Assembly (NCBI GenBank): GCA_028287895.1
Contig: JAQBOV010000102.1
Coordinates: 1 to 36,246 of the forward strand
From: Mucilaginibacter sp.
Lineage (GTDB): Bacteria; Bacteroidota; Bacteroidia; Sphingobacteriales; Sphingobacteriaceae
DNA length: 36,246 nucleotides
Direction of reading: 5' to 3'
Part shown: positions 8,591 to 16,184 of the stretch, piece after piece
How positions within the stretch are numbered: the stretch's first letter is position 1
Layout of the letters: each line of letters begins with the position of its first letter
Translations under genes and position numbers: made by a program
The notes under the pieces: model-generated
What the model was told of the DNA's origin: nothing
The model's input: the letters and a program-made list of their open reading frames with translations, nothing else
Database searches by the model: none

Positions 8591-9340
8591 ATGCGTGTCG
8601 GATTATTTATACCATGTTACGTAGACCAGTTTTATCCCAAAGTGGCTATTGCCACGCTCGAGCTGTTGGAGAAGCTGGGAGTTGAGGTGGTATATCCGCT
8701 GAACCAAACCTGTTGCGGCCAGCCGATGGCTAACTCAGGCTTTCAGTCCTTGTCAAAAGGCTGCAGTGATCTGTTTATTAAAAATTTTAATGAGTTTGAT
8801 TATATTGTGTCGCCGTCCGGCAGCTGTGTATTGTATTTGAGGGAGCATCTGAGCGAAACCGGTCATCATCACCCTGATTATTTAGGCAGCAGGGTATATG
8901 AGCTTAGCTCGTTTTTAACCGATGTGTTACAGGTGAAGAATTTGACAGGCAGTTTTCCGCATAAAGTGGGGATGCATCAAAGCTGCCATGGACAACGGGG
9001 CTTGCATTTAAGCTCCATGAGCGAATTGGTAGCGCCAGTTTTCTCCAAGCCCGGCAAGCTGTTAAATATGATAAAGGATATAGAACTCATAGCGCTGAGC
9101 CGGGTCGATGAGTGCTGCGGTTTTGGCGGTACTTTCTGTGTGACGGAAGAAGCTGTATCTGTAAAAATGGGTAAGGACCGGGTTGCCGATCACCTATTAC
9201 AGGGTGCCGAATATATTACGGGCGTGGACATGTCATGTTTGATGCACATGGAAGGGATACTCAAAAGACAGGGCAGCAAGGTGAAAATTATACACATAGC
9301 CGAAATATTAAACGGGGATACAGGTGAAGGTAACAACTAA
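8591..9340 (+). CDS. lutA: LutA/LldE-type L-lactate oxidation subunit, copy 1 (CCG-domain Fe-S protein)
   Basis: Subunit of the cytoplasmic LutABC complex that oxidises L-lactate to pyruvate. It has two cysteine-rich CCG domains: QTCCGQPMANSG (C41-C42) with PSGSCV, and HQSCHGQRG followed by DECCGFGGTFCV (C175-C176), the pattern of heterodisulfide-reductase-like Fe-S proteins. Length 249 aa, typical. I chose ATG at 8591 rather than the in-frame TTG at 8579. The protein then begins MRVGLFIPCYVDQFYP, matching the second copy in this window (MKVGLFIPCYVDQFYP), and the TTG overlaps the stop of the upstream SDR. The lutB start lies inside its 3' end (17-bp overlap), implying translational coupling. 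By eye it is about 70% identical to copy 2. Confidence 0.93.
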   Translation: MRVGLFIPCYVDQFYPKVAIATLELLEKLGVEVVYPLNQTCCGQPMANSGFQSLSKGCSDLFIKNFNEFDYIVSPSGSCVLYLREHLSETGHHHPDYLGSRVYELSSFLTDVLQVKNLTGSFPHKVGMHQSCHGQRGLHLSSMSELVAPVFSKPGKLLNMIKDIELIALSRVDECCGFGGTFCVTEEAVSVKMGKDRVADHLLQGAEYITGVDMSCLMHMEGILKRQGSKVKIIHIAEILNGDTGEGNN

Positions 9341-10700
9341 GGAACACGCCGAACTTGCCGGGGATTTTAACGGTGACGAAGATCGGGTAAACTGGCACGA
9401 TGAAACGCTTTGGTGGGTGCGCCAAAAGCGCGATAAAGTTGTGCACCAATTGCCCGAGTGGGAAGAATTGCGCAACGCGGCATCGGCTATAAAAGATAAT
9501 GTGCTGGGTAACCTGCACGGCTATTTACAGCAGTTTGAGGCTAAGGCGCAGGCCAATGGCATTACCGTACACTGGGCGGCAAACGCGGCGGAACATAATC
9601 AAATTGTTCATCGCCTGTTAAATGAGCACCAGGTAACCCGCATGGTTAAAAGCAAATCTATGCTTACCGAGGAATGTGGGTTGAACGAATACCTGCATGA
9701 GCACGGCATAGAAGTTATAGATTCTGACCTGGGCGAACGTATTGTGCAACTGGCAAAAGAACCGCCAAGCCATATTGTATTGCCCTGTATCCATAAAAAG
9801 AAAGAAGAAATAGGCGAGCTGTTTCATCAATATTTGGGTACACCGCTGGATGTAAGCGATCCGCAGGTATTAACTGAAGCTGCACGGGGCCATTTACGCG
9901 AAATATTTATAACCCGCAAAGCGGCGCTTACCGGGGTGAACTTTGCCGTAGCAGAAACCGGCGAGTTTGTGGTTTGCACCAACGAGGGGAATGCAGATAT
10001 GGGCGCCCACCTGGCCGACATCCACATCGCCAGTATGGGTATTGAAAAACTGATCCCTGAAAAGAAACACCTGGGTATATTTTTAAGATTGTTGACCCGC
10101 AGCGCTACCGGCCAACCGATCACTACTTACAGCAGTCATTTTAAAACCCCGCGTAAAGGACAGGCAATGCACATTATATTGGTTGATAACGGGCGCACGA
10201 TACAACTGGGCCGTGAGGATTTTAGAAATTCCCTGAAATGTATCCGTTGCGGTGCTTGTATGAATACTTGCCCGGTTTATCGCCGTAGTGGCGGTCACAG
10301 TTATCATAATGCCGTGGCCGGGCCCATCGGCTCAATACTGGCGCCAAACTTGGATATGGAAAAATACAAGGACCTGCCCTTTGCATCCACACTTTGCGGA
10401 TCATGCAGCAACGTATGCCCGGTAAAGATCGATATCCATGACCAGTTGTATAAATGGCGCCAGGTCCTGGTAAAAAAAGGGCTCGCACCAACTGGTAAAA
10501 TCGTAGGTATGAAGATTATGGGTGCAGCTTTATCCTGGCCAGCGATTTATCGCATCGCGGGCAAAGTTGGCCGCTGGACCTTAAAGCATGCGCCATTTGC
10601 AGTAAATAATAGCTTTAATCCCTGGTACAAGCAGCGTGAAATGCCCGTGCCGCCCGGGGAATCATTCGGCGAGTGGTATAAAAAAAACAGGACCCCCTAA
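9324..10700 (+). CDS. lutB: LutB/LldF-type L-lactate oxidation Fe-S subunit, copy 1
   Basis: Iron-sulfur subunit of LutABC (458 aa, typical length). The N-terminal two thirds is the LUD-type domain with ETGEFVVCTNEGN and GIEKLIPE. The C-terminal part is a ferredoxin-like double cluster: CIRCGACMNTCP (C306, C309, C312, C316) and LCGSCSNVCP (C358, C361, C365, with the partner Cys supplied by the first motif). The start is a GTG at 9324 overlapping lutA. The next residues, TKEHAELAGDFN, line up without a gap with the ATG-started second copy (TKEHAELAQDFN), which supports this start. All cluster ligands are intact, so this lut set looks functional even though the fucose genes next to it are decayed. 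Confidence 0.94.
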   Translation: MKVTTKEHAELAGDFNGDEDRVNWHDETLWWVRQKRDKVVHQLPEWEELRNAASAIKDNVLGNLHGYLQQFEAKAQANGITVHWAANAAEHNQIVHRLLNEHQVTRMVKSKSMLTEECGLNEYLHEHGIEVIDSDLGERIVQLAKEPPSHIVLPCIHKKKEEIGELFHQYLGTPLDVSDPQVLTEAARGHLREIFITRKAALTGVNFAVAETGEFVVCTNEGNADMGAHLADIHIASMGIEKLIPEKKHLGIFLRLLTRSATGQPITTYSSHFKTPRKGQAMHIILVDNGRTIQLGREDFRNSLKCIRCGACMNTCPVYRRSGGHSYHNAVAGPIGSILAPNLDMEKYKDLPFASTLCGSCSNVCPVKIDIHDQLYKWRQVLVKKGLAPTGKIVGMKIMGAALSWPAIYRIAGKVGRWTLKHAPFAVNNSFNPWYKQREMPVPPGESFGEWYKKNRTP

Positions 10701-10730
10701 TCCGAAAGGGGAACCATAGTATCGATTGTT

Positions 10731-11372
10731 ATGACAGAAGATATAGTAAACCAACCAGGCAAAGTTTCCCTTCGGGGGGCTGGGGCGCGAGATAAAATAT
10801 TAGCAGCGGTTGCTCAAAATCAACCGCCGCAAACTGAGCTGCCAGATATCGGTATTTTTAGAACAGGCGCGCCCGGGTCTGTAGAACAATTTGTACAGGT
10901 ATTAACAAATATTGGCGCAAAGGCGATACAGGTGAAAAGCTGGAATGAAATAGCATCTTTTATAACCGGAAATTATGGCACTGCAAGAGTTGTTACTCCT
11001 ATTGCTGAGTTAGCCAATTTTAAAAACATACCGGAAAATTCAACGCCTCATGACCTGTATGATGTAGAACTTGCAGTAGTAAAGGCTCATTTTGGTGTTG
11101 CCGAGAATGGTGCGGTATGGGTGACGGAAGATAATATGGGTTTACGTGTATTACCCTTTATTGCCCAGCATTTAGCGGTTGTAATTGATAGCGGCGAAAT
11201 AGTGCCCACCATGGCTGAGGCTTATGACCGGATAAGCCGGCTGCCGGCTTATGGTTTTGCCGTGTTCATCGCGGGGCCATCCAAAACGGCTGATATTGAA
11301 CAATCATTGGTGATAGGCGCACACGGGCCAAGAAGCGCGACTGTATTTATAATAGATCAGAGAGCCCGGTGA
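10731..11372 (+). CDS. lutC: LutC/LldG-type L-lactate oxidation subunit (LUD domain), copy 1
   Basis: Third component of LutABC, a LUD-domain protein (213 aa). Recognisable features are the late segment FGVAENGAVWVTE, the stretch PFIAQHLAVVID, and the conserved C-terminal block FIAGPSKTADIEQSLVIGAHGPR. The start ATG at 10731 gives an N-terminal extension of about 15 residues compared with copy 2, which begins directly at SREKILSAV (here ARDKILAAV at about residue 19). A later start is not offered by an in-frame ATG at that point. It follows lutB by 30 bp and closes the SDR-lutABC unit; an unrelated secreted hydrolase begins 89 bp further on. Confidence 0.92.
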   Translation: MTEDIVNQPGKVSLRGAGARDKILAAVAQNQPPQTELPDIGIFRTGAPGSVEQFVQVLTNIGAKAIQVKSWNEIASFITGNYGTARVVTPIAELANFKNIPENSTPHDLYDVELAVVKAHFGVAENGAVWVTEDNMGLRVLPFIAQHLAVVIDSGEIVPTMAEAYDRISRLPAYGFAVFIAGPSKTADIEQSLVIGAHGPRSATVFIIDQRAR

Positions 11373-11461
11373 TATCCATCAATAAAATACTTCCCGCAAA
11401 GAATGTAAGTAAAAGTGGGGGTAACGGGGTAATTTAAAACAAAGTTCAAAAACAATTTACT

Positions 11462-13513
11462 ATGTTGTTAAAACGATTTTTCTCAACCATCGCTATCGGC
11501 GTATTAACTGCGCAGGTATTTGCAGGTACCGGCCGCCACGAGCCTGCACCCACGCCATCATCAGGCATCGTCAGCATCAGTTATGGACGCCATGAGGTTA
11601 TCCGCTACTCGCTGCAGACCGGCACGCTGGCGGTGTACCATCAGGGCAAACAGGTGCTGTATAACATACAGGCCATAGTAAAGGTGAACAACAAGACCTA
11701 CTCCTCAAAAGATTATACCGAACGTATATGCAGCTCAACAGACATCTCAGATGGTTTCGGAAAAGGTAAAAAATATCTAGTCACGATGCATGGCCCCGGT
11801 TTGCCGGTAATGACACAGGTGTTCTATACCTATGCTGGCCGTAACTATTTCATTACCAGTGTGGAGCTTGCCGGCAAAGAGCTGTCCAGTAATTACATGG
11901 CCCCGCTGCAGGGCGATTTTACGCCACTGGCCGGCGATGTGCGCTCGCTTTTTGTTCCTTTTGATAACGACACTTTTATCAGCTATGAATCGCGTGTGTT
12001 TCAGCCGTCAGCCGAGATTACCAGTGCCGAGGTGGGAGCCGTTTTTAACAACGGGGAACGCAATGGTTTGGTATGGGGATCACTGGAGCATGGGGTTTGG
12101 AAAACAGGCGTAAAGACCACAGCGGGCGAGGCTGGCGGGCAGGTTACCGTTTGGGGTGGTTATACCGATGAAAAAGTTAGCCGGGATCCGGTTGAACATG
12201 GCAAAATATCAGGTGATGTGATCAGATCACCCAGGGTATTTGCCGGTTATTTTGTGGATTGGCGCAACGGCCTGGAAGATTACGGCAAAGCCAACCGCAT
12301 AGCCGACCCGCCTTATGTCCACAACTGGACAAAAGCTACGCCTGTCGGCTGGAACAGCTGGGGGGTAATGCAGGGAAAACTGAACTATGATAAGGCCGTT
12401 AAGGTGGCTGATTTTTTTGCCGACAGCCTGAAAGGTTTCCGCTTGGATGGTACTGCTTTTATCGATCTGGACTCGTATTGGGACCATATGGTAAAAGGGA
12501 ACGATTACAGTCAGTTGAAGCAATTTGCCAATTACTGTAAAGCAAAAGGTCTGCAGCCGGGTGTCTATTGGGCGCCTTTTACCGACTGGGGCCACAAAGG
12601 AGGTCCCGGCAGAAAGGTGGAGGGCAGCGACTATACTTACGGCGAATTATGGTCAAAAGTGAACGACGGCTATCATGATCTTGACGGCGCGCGCGCGCTG
12701 GATCCTACCCACCCAGGTACGCTGCGGCGGATCGATTATTTTACCCGCATCTTTAAAGACTGCGGATTTAAGATGATCAAGATCGACTTTTTAGGCCATG
12801 CCGCCATCGAAGCCAATCACTTTTACGATACTACCGTAACTACCGGCATGCAGGCATATCGTAAGGGCATGGAATACCTTACCAGTAAATTAGGGAGCGA
12901 TATGTTGATCTATGCCGCTATATCGCCCAGTTTGGCTACCGGGCGGTACGTACATAGCCGTCGTATTGCGTGCGATGCTTTTAAAACCATTAAAGATACA
13001 CGATATACCCTGAACAGTGTCACCTACGGCTGGTGGCAAACCTGGCTGTATAACTACATAGATGCCGACCATGTGGTACTTGGCCATCAAAGCGACGGGG
13101 AAAACCGGGCACGCTTCCTGTCTTCTATTATTACCGGTACTTTTATAACCGGGGACGATTTTTCTGAGTATGGCCAATGGTCGGTTAAAGCCAGGCAATG
13201 GTACCAGGATCCGGCCTTTCTGGCAATCGTAAAAAACGGCAAAGCTTTTATGCCGCTGGACGGCAATATCGATAAGGGTGCCTCCAATGGGTTTTACCGA
13301 AAGATCGGCAACACGCTTTACCTGGCGCTTTTTAATTACGATCAAACCCCGCGGAATTTAAGGGTAGAATTCAGTCGTATAGGTCTGTCTGCCAATCGCT
13401 CTTACGAGATAACCAACCTCTTTACTCACAAAACCACTAAATATTCAGGGGCAGTCAATGAACAATTAGGCCAGGCAGATGCCGTTCTGCTAAAGATTAC
13501 CACAGCACGCTAA
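11462..13513 (+). CDS. Clan GH-D glycoside hydrolase (GH27/GH36-like), putative secreted alpha-galactosidase
   Basis: Secreted enzyme (683 aa, signal peptide 1-21 ending VFAG). After an N-terminal beta-sandwich of about 270 residues comes a TIM barrel that begins TPVGWNSWG, the hallmark of clan GH-D. The likely nucleophile is D442 in MIKIDFLGHAA. The likely acid/base is D505 in RIACDAF, preceded by YAAISPSLATG. The C-terminal ~90 residues form a beta domain. It differs clearly from the canonical GH36 gene at 5243, lacking KWDCN and WPSDNTD, so the two probably act on different linkages or sugars. Galactose is the default guess; the substrate is not certain. A weak terminator-like stem-loop follows the stop. 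Confidence 0.75.
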   Translation: MLLKRFFSTIAIGVLTAQVFAGTGRHEPAPTPSSGIVSISYGRHEVIRYSLQTGTLAVYHQGKQVLYNIQAIVKVNNKTYSSKDYTERICSSTDISDGFGKGKKYLVTMHGPGLPVMTQVFYTYAGRNYFITSVELAGKELSSNYMAPLQGDFTPLAGDVRSLFVPFDNDTFISYESRVFQPSAEITSAEVGAVFNNGERNGLVWGSLEHGVWKTGVKTTAGEAGGQVTVWGGYTDEKVSRDPVEHGKISGDVIRSPRVFAGYFVDWRNGLEDYGKANRIADPPYVHNWTKATPVGWNSWGVMQGKLNYDKAVKVADFFADSLKGFRLDGTAFIDLDSYWDHMVKGNDYSQLKQFANYCKAKGLQPGVYWAPFTDWGHKGGPGRKVEGSDYTYGELWSKVNDGYHDLDGARALDPTHPGTLRRIDYFTRIFKDCGFKMIKIDFLGHAAIEANHFYDTTVTTGMQAYRKGMEYLTSKLGSDMLIYAAISPSLATGRYVHSRRIACDAFKTIKDTRYTLNSVTYGWWQTWLYNYIDADHVVLGHQSDGENRARFLSSIITGTFITGDDFSEYGQWSVKARQWYQDPAFLAIVKNGKAFMPLDGNIDKGASNGFYRKIGNTLYLALFNYDQTPRNLRVEFSRIGLSANRSYEITNLFTHKTTKYSGAVNEQLGQADAVLLKITTAR

Positions 13514-13553
13514 TGCTGTTCAAAACTATAATGTTGTTACGTCTGAAAATCAG

Positions 13554-13577
13554 GATCTAACGGAGATCGTTTTTTTT
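13554..13577 (+). terminator. Weak terminator-like stem-loop after the GH-D gene
   Basis: About 40 bp after the stop at 13513, GATCT (13554-13558) can pair with AGATC (13564-13568) around a 5-nt loop, followed one base later by eight T residues (13570-13577). The stem is short, so this is a modest terminator candidate; the position at the end of a + strand run supports it. Confidence 0.4.
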
Positions 13578-13670
13578 GTGCAGATTGCAATGAAGGGGGG
13601 CCTTTAGCGGGGCTTAATGGAAAAATTATTGTCTTTTTGATCTCATGCGGTATCGTACCGGCGAAAGGCC

Positions 13671-13892
13671 ATGAATCTTGGTGGTATTGGGAAAATAACG
13701 GCTGCTATAATCATTGTGACTACAAATGAGTTTAAAGACATTAAAGATCCTAAAAAATTCGCCTGCCATGCTGGTGTAGCTCCGTTTGTAAAAGAATCCG
13801 GCTTATTCAAAGGCACGGCTCAGGGAAGGATAAGATACCGGATATTTCGTAATATTTCACTTGGCAGAGGGCGGGAACTTTCTTCTAGATGA
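13671..13892 (+). pseudogene. IS110-family transposase fragment
   Basis: The 73-codon frame encodes LGGIGKITAAIIIVTTNEF, then KDPKKFACHAGVAPF and ESGLFKG. This is the conserved core of the C-terminal transposase-20 domain of IS110/IS116/IS902 elements, whose full transposases are about 300-400 aa. The N-terminal DEDD nuclease domain is absent upstream, and after FKGTAQG the match is lost (IS110 proteins continue with RVSHMANK-like residues), so it is a relic. I see no element ends. It lies at the boundary between the + strand and - strand gene blocks and abuts a truncated secreted-protein gene on the other strand. Confidence 0.75.
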
Positions 13893-13992
13893 TTAAGCGC
13901 CTTAAAATGGGGTTGATGTAGCTATTATTTTGTGCCTGAATCGGCATGGCGAATACCAAAACTGTAAATAACACAAGCAGTTTTACTAACAA
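13885..13992 (-). pseudogene. Truncated gene start encoding a signal peptide, downstream of rhaM
   Basis: On the minus strand, 42 bp after the rhaM stop, a frame beginning at TTG (13992) encodes KLLVLFTVLVFA followed by MPIQAQNNSYI. This is a textbook Bacteroidetes signal peptide (basic, hydrophobic, ending in AQ). The frame has a GGGAAA-like sequence 3 bases upstream of the TTG. It stops after 35 codons, and the IS110 fragment on the opposite strand occupies the space where the mature protein should be. I infer that a further secreted enzyme of the rhamnose gene set was cut off here. The mature part is too short to name. Confidence 0.5.
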
Positions 13993-14034
13993 TATTTCCC
14001 GAAATTCCGATGATCATTGCGCATACCAAATCTA

Positions 14035-14349
14035 TTACTCCATAAAAAATACCTGTTCCAACGGCACCGCAACGGGCGAATTATCTGGATTTACGCGCAT
14101 TATATCGGCCATAAAATCCCACCATTTCTGCATAATTTTATTCGCGCCCAGGCTTTGCGATGACTGGTCAAACGCCTGATCCTGCAAGGCGAATAGTGTG
14201 TTGGTATCTTCATCTAAAAAAATATAATAATTGCTGATGCCTTCCTTTTTTAGCAGTTCCCTTAAATCGGGCCATATCTCATCGTGCCGTTGCTTATAAA
14301 CTTGCTTATTACCGGGTTTTAGAAACATTTTGAATGCTATTGTTGCCAT
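14035..14349 (-). CDS. rhaM: L-rhamnose mutarotase RhaM
   Basis: Cytoplasmic enzyme that interconverts alpha- and beta-L-rhamnose anomers, speeding supply of the anomer used by the isomerase. The length, 104 aa, is the same as Escherichia coli RhaM. Diagnostic residues are present: His22 in RHDEIWPDL (the catalytic His position of the E. coli enzyme), SNYYIFLDE, the tandem Trp in MQKWWDFMADIM and the C-terminal NPDNSPV block. It starts 4 bp after the GH78 stop, so it is the last complete gene of the - strand rhamnosidase operon; a truncated gene start follows it. Confidence 0.95.
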   Translation of the reverse strand: MATIAFKMFLKPGNKQVYKQRHDEIWPDLRELLKKEGISNYYIFLDEDTNTLFALQDQAFDQSSQSLGANKIMQKWWDFMADIMRVNPDNSPVAVPLEQVFFME

Positions 14350-14353
14350 ATTA

Positions 14354-16126
14354 TTAAGTTTTAACTTTTATTATTTTTACGCCCCTGGGCGCATTTACAT
14401 CAATCTTAATTTTTCCGTCAGGCTGTTTTGTATTTTTTATGGTTACAATACCCATCGGTGTTGGAAATGTGCCTTCAGCGTAGGAAAGATCACCCAGGTG
14501 GGGTTCTATTTTTATTACTGTGCAGCCGGGTTTCATTACATTTACGCCTAACACGTATTGCGTTAACCATGGTGTGGGACCCGATGACCAGCCATGGCAT
14601 AAACTATGGCGGAAACCTTTATAACAAAATGCGCCATAGTCGCCATGGATGTCTTTTTTGCCTTCTGGCACCAGTTCATCGATTCTTGAAGCATTCGGCA
14701 GCCAGTCGATATTAAAATCTTCCCAGAAAGTGGTTGCCCCCAGTGCAAGCATTGGCCCCCAGTAATTACGTATGGCATCGATAGAGCCCTGGTAATCTCC
14801 CGCTTTGGCTTTGGCCTTAAGCATGTAATAACCAAAAAAAGTAGAATAGTTGTGTACCCCGCCAGCACAAAGCACCTCATTGGCTTTAGCAGCAGGAATT
14901 AAACCGGATAATGAAAGTAAGGCGGCAGCTTGTTTAGACTCGCCCGGGTCTGGCACATTCTTCTTAAGGCGTGCAACGGCTTCAATACATTTGGCTGTAG
15001 TGGCGGGGTCATTAAGTATGGTACACAATTCAGCCCCGGCATCTAACGTCATTACCAGCATAGCCTGTAAACCGGCATGTATAGCTTTTGGGTCGGTGCT
15101 TGACGGCCAATCCAGAAATCGGGTGCCATCATTCAGGCTTTCGCTGTTATTGACATCTATTTTTTGAATGTATTGATTTATTAAGGCTATTAAATAGGTT
15201 TTTTGCTGCTTAAGGTAGTTGATATCGCCATTGTGCATATACCAGTCCCTTTGTATAAGTACCCACCACATAGAGTAGGATACCATGCCATTCATATAGG
15301 CAGGAAGCGGTGTGATATCCCTGGCCAGGTCGAGACTTTTTGGGACAACATCACTGTTGCCAAATACCGCTGCTATCGTTGATGTTTCCGGATGAGCATC
15401 GCCTATCCAAACCAGGCGGTCGCGTTTGATACCATCCCAAAGATAATCCTGCATGTTGAGCTGCACCGTATAAGCGCCTGTCATCCAGATTTTATTTAAC
15501 AAGGTATCGCTGCATTTAAATGAACCTAAATAAGGTATATCCCTGAAGACGAATATCGCCCGCGCTTCTTTCAATTTAAGCTCTGCGTTATCATCAACCA
15601 GGTCGATCCTTACAAACCGGAAACCGGTATTGCCGACCTCCAGTTTACCCAACCATGGTAAGGAGATCACAAAGTCGCGCATGGCATGGTCATTTGTGGC
15701 ACCGTGGATGGTGTCAACACTGCTCATGGCTTCACTTGCCGATTCACCAAAACGTATCCGAACCCGTACAGGCTTACCCCCACGAGATTGGTCTGTTATT
15801 AATTGCAAACCACCATGAAGCTCCCGCCCGAAATCAAGTAATAGACCTGCTTTGCCTTTCTCATCATTATGCATAACGCACAGATCTTTGCCGGAAAGGT
15901 CAGCCTGACCGTCACCGGGCTTTAACAATCTTTCTGCATTGATGACATTGGTCGATGCGTTTGGTGTTTGCCACAATATTTTTAACGGTGAAAGATAGCG
16001 GCGAACAGTTTTTTCTGTTTGAACGTCATTTAGATGTGTGCCCGCAAAAACTGGCGGCAATTGAGCAAAGGTGGCTTTGGTCAGCAAAAACAGAAAAAAA
16101 AGAAAACAAGTGGATAGTGTGTTCAT
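14354..16126 (-). CDS. GH78 alpha-L-rhamnosidase, secreted (compact form)
   Basis: Inverting alpha-L-rhamnosidase, 590 aa, with signal peptide 1-22 (…TFAQ). The N-terminal ~200 residues form beta domains with LLLDFGRELHGGLQL and the FRFVRID strand. The (alpha/alpha)6 catalytic domain holds YLWDGIKRDRLVWIGDAHPE (D231, D236, D243), the GH78 acidic motif region, and FWEDFNIDWLP, in which E469 is a candidate catalytic base. GH78 proteins are often 800-1100 aa; this one lacks the additional N-terminal sandwich domains. It lies in a series GH106-DUF1080-GH71/99-like-GH78-rhaM, with only 4 bp to rhaM, which ties it to use of released L-rhamnose. Confidence 0.9.
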   Translation of the reverse strand: MNTLSTCFLFFLFLLTKATFAQLPPVFAGTHLNDVQTEKTVRRYLSPLKILWQTPNASTNVINAERLLKPGDGQADLSGKDLCVMHNDEKGKAGLLLDFGRELHGGLQLITDQSRGGKPVRVRIRFGESASEAMSSVDTIHGATNDHAMRDFVISLPWLGKLEVGNTGFRFVRIDLVDDNAELKLKEARAIFVFRDIPYLGSFKCSDTLLNKIWMTGAYTVQLNMQDYLWDGIKRDRLVWIGDAHPETSTIAAVFGNSDVVPKSLDLARDITPLPAYMNGMVSYSMWWVLIQRDWYMHNGDINYLKQQKTYLIALINQYIQKIDVNNSESLNDGTRFLDWPSSTDPKAIHAGLQAMLVMTLDAGAELCTILNDPATTAKCIEAVARLKKNVPDPGESKQAAALLSLSGLIPAAKANEVLCAGGVHNYSTFFGYYMLKAKAKAGDYQGSIDAIRNYWGPMLALGATTFWEDFNIDWLPNASRIDELVPEGKKDIHGDYGAFCYKGFRHSLCHGWSSGPTPWLTQYVLGVNVMKPGCTVIKIEPHLGDLSYAEGTFPTPMGIVTIKNTKQPDGKIKIDVNAPRGVKIIKVKT

Positions 16127-16184
16127 ATATGTTATTGAATGCGAGTGATAGTTGCTAGATGGTTATGGCGTATTCGTTCAAATT

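Noticed and set aside
9827..10491. Several antisense frames opposite lutB copy 1
   Set aside because: They mirror the well-conserved Fe-S gene; similar shadows occur opposite copy 2, as expected from shared codon patterns.
12890..13345. Long antisense frame (151 codons) within the GH-D gene
   Set aside because: It is opposite a conserved catalytic domain and its translation shows no domain or plausible start context.
13946..14179. + strand 77-codon frame
   Set aside because: It runs antisense through rhaM and has no recognisable features; the minus strand of its first part encodes the signal-peptide relic.
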